DNA of 64,000 nucleotides. Origin: Apoderus coryli. Lineage: Eukaryota; Arthropoda; Insecta; Coleoptera; Attelabidae. Numbering within the stretch: position 1 is the stretch's first letter; every line of letters begins with the position of its first letter. Below the pieces are notes generated by a model. It saw nothing but the letters and a program-made list of their open reading frames with translations, ran no database searches and had not been told where the DNA came from. Both the position numbers and the translations under genes were made by a program. The DNA lies in NCBI GenBank assembly GCA_911728435.2, contig OU452210.1, positions 8,494,001 to 8,558,000 on the forward strand, read 5' to 3'. Below, piece by piece: positions 58,013 to 64,000 of the stretch.

Positions 58013-58380
58013 GACGTTTAGATTGTTTAATGATTGGTGCTGAGAAATTTAAAATTAACGCTTTCCCCTTCTTGGTGGCCAATGAATGATTGTTGCTTCC
58101 GATATCGAGTTGTCAAAGACTTCAACAGTCTCGATCCAACAGCAGGGGAATGCCTGAAATACAACAAAATTACAATAGAAAAACATTTACAGGCTATCCG
58201 GATATTTAAAAGAATAGGTATATATAGAGAGAAAATATTTATGAAAATAAACAGAGCTCTCACCTTACCCTATTTAAGTTCAATTAAAAATTTGTAAGTC
58301 TAAGTTTAGACAGTTTAGTTTAGGATATATCAAAACTTATCTTTTTATTAACATATGTTTATAGGATTGCTCCGTAACTA

Positions 58381-58645
58381 CAGGGTGAACATACTTTCTT
58401 TATAACTGTTAAATATATACCTAATCATCAACTACTTCAGAGCTGTTATTATGAATGATGATCATTTATTATAACCATTGAATATGCATTTAAAAAATTG
58501 TGTAGTGTAAACTATAAAATATTATTTGGAAATAATAAGCGCTAAAATAAAAAAAATTGTTTTTATAGATTTCAAAAAACTAAAAAAAAAAATATGCAGT
58601 TTGTCTACTCTGTAACTCAGTTATGAAATTAATCTGAACACCCTG
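58381..58645. mobile_element. 265 bp inverted-repeat element between two TEH genes
   Basis: Left end CAGGGTGAACATACTTTCTT then TATAACTG; right end, inverse CAGGGTGTTCAGATTAATTT then CATAACTG; about two thirds of positions match over 28 bases. The left flank is TA and the right flank is degenerate. It occupies much of the 674 bp between the stop of the 451-residue TEH gene and the Teh1 start. Confidence 0.5.
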
Positions 58646-58686
58646 CACGTATAAAAATAAAAAAAAAAAAACTTACGTTGCTGATC

Positions 58687-60042
58687 TCAGAGAGCCATTA
58701 TAGAATTGCCTCCACCTCTATCATTTATATTGTTGGTCGATGCCGATTTTTCCACCGTGTTTTCAGCCTCAGCCTTTATGCAACCCTGAAAACGCATTTT
58801 TGCATCATCTCCCACGACAACAGTACGTTGACAAAAAATTAATGTTAGACATGATACAACGAACAGAACAGAAGGTAGAACAGATGCTATTAAAAATTGT
58901 TTAGTAGTTGTAGCCAAATCAAAGCGAGCTACAACTACCGCAGGATTATCAATCGAATAGAAACACGGAAATCTTGCTCTTGCGTTGTGGTCCGTACCAT
59001 CTTTACCATACGTTTTGAGGAATTCTTTACATTCATCTCGTAGCGTATTCACGCAGCCTTCTAAGTTAATTAATAGTTTGCTTTCGTTTGCTATGAGCAA
59101 GTCTGGTTCCGGAGGTGCTATTAGTCTTCTTTCATCTAGAAGAACTGTGTTGAACACGCTCAAGTAGCTCAAATATGTAAAATTAGCTACATCACTTAAT
59201 ATATTATTTGCTAACAAAGAACCATTAATACAGTCAACTGCTTCTAATCCACGACTTGTGTTTACTATACTGTAACAGGATGTCATAATTATATTTTCTT
59301 GAGATTCGTTCCATATTTCTTCACCAGAATCCAAGTCTATACAACGTTGACACTGTGAGAGATAGACTTCGTCTCCACTTAACATAATAACATTTTTGTT
59401 TCTTGTGGGAATATCACCGCATTGCCTGTCACAATTATATGGTGTTCTAATTCGTTCACATGTGCCTCTATTACAACTGTATAATCCATTTAAGTCAATA
59501 CAAGTTATTTTACCTCTTCTGCCAGAACATTTCAATGGTGGATCAGTATCTTTATAAACACATTCAAAAGAATCGGTTATATCAATACACATACCAGTGG
59601 TACAGTTAAATGTCCCAGTAAGATTCTTGCATTCATCGGCAATACAGCGATTTTTCTTAGCATTCTCTTGATCCTTACCATAACAAAATTTTTGTGCAAT
59701 ATTCGTACAATTAGCCAGAAGCAAATTTGAGCCATTATGCCTAAGATTTACATAAATTTGCATACAAGAACCTGATGTTTTACTGAGGCACCATTCACCA
59801 CATGAACCCCAATCACAATTTTCCACTGTAATTGCTCTTGTTGTAGTACACATCACAGGATCTTCAGATATACCCGATTGCATAGCACGAGTTGATGGCA
59901 CATATATCGCAACGGTAAGATACACAATTGCCACACTACTAAGAACTAAAGTCATTTGACATAAACATATCGTGCCACAAATTCTGGAGTCCTGTGGAGG
60001 TATGATAAGGTCCTCCACGGGTGTTGGCTTCTTTTTAGGCAT
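58687..60042 (-). CDS. TipE-family sodium-channel auxiliary subunit (cysteine-rich TEH, 451 aa)
   Basis: A single uninterrupted exon of 452 codons including stop. Topology: basic N terminus (MPKKKPTPVEDLIIPPQDSR), TM1 about 21-47, a long extracellular loop with many N-glycosylation sites, TM2 about 382-404, and a Ser/Asn/Gly-rich cytoplasmic tail. The loop carries ENCDWGSCGEWC, then a Cys-rich insert with repeated C..LTGTFNC..G.C and LNGLYSCNRGTCERI units (EGF-like spacing), then LEGCVNTLRDEC. It is paralogous to the 467-residue gene, which has two introns in the second half that this gene lacks. Probable counterpart of one of Drosophila Teh2-Teh4; the exact one is not assigned. A GTAAGT donor lies 10 bases after the stop codon, suggesting a 3' UTR intron. 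Confidence 0.93.
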   Translation of the reverse strand: MPKKKPTPVEDLIIPPQDSRICGTICLCQMTLVLSSVAIVYLTVAIYVPSTRAMQSGISEDPVMCTTTRAITVENCDWGSCGEWCLSKTSGSCMQIYVNLRHNGSNLLLANCTNIAQKFCYGKDQENAKKNRCIADECKNLTGTFNCTTGMCIDITDSFECVYKDTDPPLKCSGRRGKITCIDLNGLYSCNRGTCERIRTPYNCDRQCGDIPTRNKNVIMLSGDEVYLSQCQRCIDLDSGEEIWNESQENIIMTSCYSIVNTSRGLEAVDCINGSLLANNILSDVANFTYLSYLSVFNTVLLDERRLIAPPEPDLLIANESKLLINLEGCVNTLRDECKEFLKTYGKDGTDHNARARFPCFYSIDNPAVVVARFDLATTTKQFLIASVLPSVLFVVSCLTLIFCQRTVVVGDDAKMRFQGCIKAEAENTVEKSASTNNINDRGGGNSIMAL

Positions 60043-61472
60043 TGTAATTGTACAATTTGCATACCTTTGTCAAAGAAATGTTGTGGCAGTGGTCACGATT
60101 GCGGCCATTGGTGACTACTGTATCACGGAATTGTGTTGAAGGAGGTAGCTTTACTGTATGTCGGCACTTTTACAAAGGAAAATCGCGACCCGTGTTGCCA
60201 AGCGTAGTAAAATTGCAGATTTTCTACGAGAGTTAGAACAAAGTATAAGTATTCTATATTTAGTGTGAATTGTTATACAAATTTATTGTACTATGAGTAT
60301 TCCAGGAACAAAATACCAGAAATTTCTAATATTCTACACGCATACTGTGGACAAATAAATACACTTCGTTCCTTAATATTGTACATATAACACTAAATAT
60401 GTGTATGTGATCTTATCTTACAGGCTACAGGCCGAGAATTAATTTGAGCCAGCCAAAGTAGCTTGCCTAGTCAAACAACATCAAGCCCTTTCAAGGGTAT
60501 TTTAAAATCGCTTAGATATCTTTAAGATGTCGTGTGTTGTTAACACTAGTTAGCAATTAACAATTTTTAATTTTAGGTCTGGGCTAGAAACACTGAGGAG
60601 CTTTTGAATAATCTGTTATGCCCTGTGAACGTTCCCTTTTTGTTCCGGTACAAGTGATCTCAAAAATCAACTGGAAATCAACTTAAACAGTCAAGAACAA
60701 ATTTTACTTTAAGTTTTTTTTATAAATATGTACAATATAATTGTAGGTATAATGTAACACCGCATAACCGAGTTGGCAACTCTGGGTGCGACCCTTGATC
60801 AATAAGCTCACTGCGGCTCAACAAATCGATAAGAAACAACGCGCGCTTTCTATATGCGGTCTTGTTTACCCTACACTGACATATACGCGCGTTCTACATT
60901 TAATTCTTTATAAAAATAACTATTAACATCGGCATACCTGAGTTATATACAATATTATGTGCATATTTACTTACTAGTGTTTTGTGTGTTCTTCTAAATA
61001 TTGAAAATTTTACATTAAACTATTAACAACAATTAAATGAGGGTGGCGCGACTGTAAACTGTCAGGGACTAGGGCTAGGATCGATACAGTAAATACTGTA
61101 ACAGTCTTGAACTGCAGTGCACAAAACATAATGCTTGCCAATAGATTCCAGGGTTTCGTGTCAAACAAAAGATGTGTTAATTCTAATAAAATTATTAGCT
61201 AACTTGTGAAAACCCAAGTAGTGTTAAAAATATTAAAATCGCACCGTCAATATATATCTCTATATTATAAGATGTAAATGTGCAATATAAAAACAAATCT
61301 ATTAAATAATGTGTGAAATAAATGAAATAGAGCGGACTTAACGAATAATGAGATAAATAAAAAATTGCGGTGGCAAAGATTGGTGTGAGCAGGCCACAGC
61401 CGCTCGCGCTGTAGTGTGGATGCAGATGGTGGGGTACAAGTTCCCATTGCTGTATGACTTTCCATTACGACC
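60043..61472. other. Divergent intergenic region between the 451-aa TEH gene and tipE
   Basis: 1.4 kb between start codons on opposite strands, so promoters of both genes are expected here. Some GC-richer stretches occur (about 60,770-60,900 and 61,380-61,470). No clear TATA box or coding exon was identified. Confidence 0.55.
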
Positions 61473-62417
61473 ATGGAGAAAACGGAGGATAAACAAACCT
61501 GGAGACAAAAGTTACTTTTCTACACTACAGCTTTCTTCGTATTATTGGGTACATTTAGCTTATTCTCATTTTTATTCCTTGTGCCTTTTGTCATTGATCC
61601 GGCTTTTACAACGATATTTATGGAATTTGACGAAAATCCAGCTTTTTGTGTGACAGTTAGAATAGATCGTCGTTTAGGTGCTTCAAATTGTAGTTGGACC
61701 TCATGCCGAGAAGGCTGCACAAAAGATATTTATGACTGCACACAAATCCGTGTTAATTACAAATTAGTTTCCAATATGTCCAATACAAGCAATTTAGCAA
61801 CGGTGACTCCTTCACCCATTATAAACTTAGATTTAACAGATTATGAATACGAAGATGAACCAATGCCTGGACTTCAAGGAAATAATTCAGAGTGGTATTT
61901 TCGTGAAGCAAGATTATTTCCTAATGTCAAAGGATGTGGTTATCCACCGATGCTCAACTGTTCAGTATTTCTTAAGACCTACGTGGGAATAGGAACCAAT
62001 TTTTCCTGCTATTACAGCAAAGTGGATCCAGGTTTGGTAATTAGTCATCTCGATATGTGGCAAGTGTACATGAACTTAGTTTATGCCATGTGTATACCAA
62101 TTCCTTCCTTCATCGTATCAGTGATATATTTAGCAATTGCCTATTTCAAAATATATAATGACGATGAAGAAGCTGCACCATTAGAAAAAAATGCTGAAGA
62201 AATAGATGTAGAAGGAGATAGTGCACATGGTGAGACACCTATACCACCAGCTAGTGGTGGCCTTACACCTGCTAGTGAGGCCTTTCGCGAAGATTTAGCT
62301 AGTTTTGGTCATCACTTTAAAGTTGCAATGGTAGACGATATTAGCCGCGACAGTCTTGTAGATGGTGTGACGAGTTCTGTATCAATAGGAGGGTATGAAA
62401 ATATTTTAATTCCATAA
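61473..62417 (+). CDS. tipE: TipE, auxiliary subunit of the Para voltage-gated sodium channel
   Basis: Single-exon reading frame of 314 residues. The opening DKQTWRQKLLFYTTAFFVLL and LGTFSLFSFLFLVPFVIDPA (TM1 about 14-40) match TipE directly. The extracellular loop has SNCSWTSCREGC, a short acidic Thr/Asn-rich insert, RLFPNVKGCGYPPMLNC and a CYYSKVDPGLVIS block. TM2 is about 199-224 (IPIPSFIVSVIYLAIAY) and is followed by KIYNDDEEAAPLEKNAEE and SFGHHFKVAMVDDISRDSL. The insert in the loop is shorter than in Drosophila TipE (about 450 residues in total, from memory). By family, TipE raises surface expression and shapes inactivation of Para. The ATG is the first in frame, in a good context (ACGACCATGG). 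Confidence 0.96.
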   Translation: MEKTEDKQTWRQKLLFYTTAFFVLLGTFSLFSFLFLVPFVIDPAFTTIFMEFDENPAFCVTVRIDRRLGASNCSWTSCREGCTKDIYDCTQIRVNYKLVSNMSNTSNLATVTPSPIINLDLTDYEYEDEPMPGLQGNNSEWYFREARLFPNVKGCGYPPMLNCSVFLKTYVGIGTNFSCYYSKVDPGLVISHLDMWQVYMNLVYAMCIPIPSFIVSVIYLAIAYFKIYNDDEEAAPLEKNAEEIDVEGDSAHGETPIPPASGGLTPASEAFREDLASFGHHFKVAMVDDISRDSLVDGVTSSVSIGGYENILIP

Positions 62418-62530
62418 CTTTTACATTAATTGTTAATGTTAAGTTTCAATCTTTTCATAATATTTATGTGAGATTAATCAGTTACTGTTATCGAAAAGTT
62501 TTTGTAGGTATGTGTAGAACTGAAACATGA

Positions 62531-62536
62531 AATAAA
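62531..62536 (+). promoter_or_regulatory. Poly(A) signal, tipE (first)
   Basis: AATAAA 114 bases after the tipE stop codon. A second AATAAA at 62,623-62,628 could be used as an alternative. Confidence 0.5.
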
Positions 62537-62629
62537 AAACATTAATCTCAACTATAAGATCAGCTTCCAATGAGAATCAATTACGTTCATGGTAAGAAAA
62601 GATACAGCAAATTTTTTTATTGAATAAAA

Positions 62630-63483
62630 CTTTGAAACAACAAACATGACAAATGAAATTTTTATTATCATTTTATTATTCCTTATATCAGGCTGGCAAT
62701 ATGAAGTGGAAGCGAAAATTATTAGTCTGACCTAATAACAAGTTCATTCACCAGAGATGATATCGTCTACCTAAAGATTCTTAACGATTGCTAAAAAAGC
62801 TTTGTCGTATCGAGTTGTATCACTTGGTCTGGAGCTGAAATCATACCAGGCGCCGAGAGGCACTGGTTGCTCTAATTTGAATATATTTATTCACATTATG
62901 TCACTAAGGATTAATATGAGTTTTTTGGCGGTATATTGATTCTAATTCTATTTTGTGTAATGAAGATCCTAGCAAATACTGCATTCGTTATAGGTTTAAT
63001 AGTATTTACCTAAATAACAAACAAATACAAATTTAAAATCCCTTTACGAGGAGTTAATTACGAAAATCATCATACGATTACTGCCGGATAATAATGGTTT
63101 TAAATTGCAGGTGTATCTAAACTTCTTGCTAGCGTAGACTATTTAGTCCCACATAAATATTTAAATAAAGCTGAAGTCTAATATTTTATATTTTTAGGAA
63201 TATTGGCAAAACAATGACAACAAGCATTTCGACCACAGGAGGTCCTGTAGCTGATATTTAAAATGATAAATAAAAATAATTTATATGCCACAGCAATTCC
63301 ACGTTGAACTTTGTCAAGCTTGCGTTATTTATTATCTACTTTCCATAAAATGCTTAAATATTACTTACAGTATAGTTCGGGATTCTAATAAAATTATATG
63401 GTTTGAGATGGATAAAAGTAAAAGTAAGTAAAATTCATATAAATATTTCTAATGTTTCTTGCATTTTTGAAAATTTGATCTAA
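62630..63483. other. Non-coding region downstream of tipE
   Basis: About 850 bases of AT-rich sequence with no gene, repeat or regulatory site that I can recognise. Confidence 0.6.
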
Positions 63484-63485
63484 TA

Positions 63486-63944
63486 CATTGTGATTCACGA
63501 GGTTGGTTTTAGGAAAACTTACCATACGATTTTATTGGGTACTTAAATAAGTGAATCCAATATATCTAACCGGAAGTTGCTATCAACTTTCTTATTTGAT
63601 ATGGAGCCCTTATTTAGTATGATATTGTTGGATTGTTCGAGTTTTTTTGTTTTAACGGTTAACAGTAGGATAAAGACATCTGATAATAACATCCTGAGTA
63701 GACCAAGTAAATGGTATAGGTACATATTTAAATATCTCCAACATGGATCTTTCAAAATCAATAAGGCTCCAAAAATATAATAATAAATAGGATGTTCCAT
63801 TTGAAATAAATTGATAGCAACTTCCGGTATGATGGCAATTGGCATAAATTATTAGATTCACTTATTTAATTACCCAAATTTTCTAAAAAATCGTATGGCT
63901 AGTTTTCCCAGAAGGCCTAAATTAGAACTTCGTGAATCACCCTG
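63486..63944. mobile_element. 459 bp fold-back element with long inverted repeats and TA flanks
   Basis: The left arm runs from CATTGTGATTCACGAGGTT through CATACGATTTT, AATAAGTGAATCCAATA and CCGGAAGTTGCTATCAA. The right arm carries the inverse of the same blocks in mirrored order, ending CGTGAATCACCCTG at 63,944. Both ends are flanked by TA (63,484-63,485 and 63,945-63,946). Arms are roughly 110-140 bases with small indels. Overlapping open frames inside are short and not recognisable, so it is non-autonomous. Confidence 0.8.
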
Positions 63945-64000
63945 TATATACAGCCTGAATTACTGATATGGGCCGTGCCATCAACTGGTGCACATATTAG

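Noticed and set aside
58034..58297. 87-codon plus-strand frame between the two TEH genes (NDCCFRYRVVKDFNSLDP)
   Set aside because: A faint resemblance to the C-terminal end of retrotransposon reverse transcriptases, too short and without any catalytic motif.

Overview
This is a 64 kb piece of an AT-rich arthropod nuclear genome, almost certainly from an insect. The evidence is spliced genes with GT-AG introns (52 bp to several kb), AATAAA poly(A) signals, many decayed Tc1/mariner-type elements and, above all, a cluster of TipE/TEH sodium-channel auxiliary subunits, a family restricted to arthropods. The order cannot be fixed from the sequence; a beetle is only a guess. Gene structures were rebuilt by hand from splice sites and reading phase, and every multi-exon model below closes in frame.

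Layout. 194-7,924 (-): Medea/Smad4, the common Smad of BMP and activin signalling, 8 coding exons, 630 residues. 9,765-10,128 (+): a small Tim chaperone of the Tim10b/TIMM10B type, 103 residues. 11,701-20,389 (+): a DBHS RNA-binding protein (NonA/PSPC1/SFPQ family), 549 residues, with a 17-nt microexon. 20.4-32.4 kb: gene-poor, transposon-rich DNA with one complete but dead 1.13 kb Tc1/mariner-like element and a possible last exon of an unidentified plus-strand transcript. 32,658-36,611 (-): ceramide kinase, 6 coding exons, 483 residues. 37,941-39,703 (+), head-to-head with it: arfaptin, 5 coding exons, 326 residues. 39.7-46.0 kb: non-coding, with a small inverted-repeat element and a 230 bp near-perfect hairpin. 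46.0-62.4 kb: the TipE/TEH cluster, with three minus-strand members (a 467-residue cysteine-rich TEH, TEH1, a 451-residue cysteine-rich TEH) and the plus-strand tipE gene facing them.

How the genes relate. Only the TipE/TEH cluster is a functional group: all four encode two-pass membrane proteins with a glycosylated, disulfide-rich extracellular loop, predicted to modulate the Para voltage-gated sodium channel. The other neighbours look like ordinary unrelated housekeeping or signalling genes.

I found no convincing new biological system. The items most worth checking are: a probable 25-nt acidic terminal exon of TEH1 4 kb from the main exon, whose donor overlaps the apparent stop codon; the 230 bp hairpin near 44.4 kb; an 84 bp stop-free, frame-preserving intron in Medea; a 22 bp palindrome seen three times; and several small TA-flanked inverted-repeat elements.
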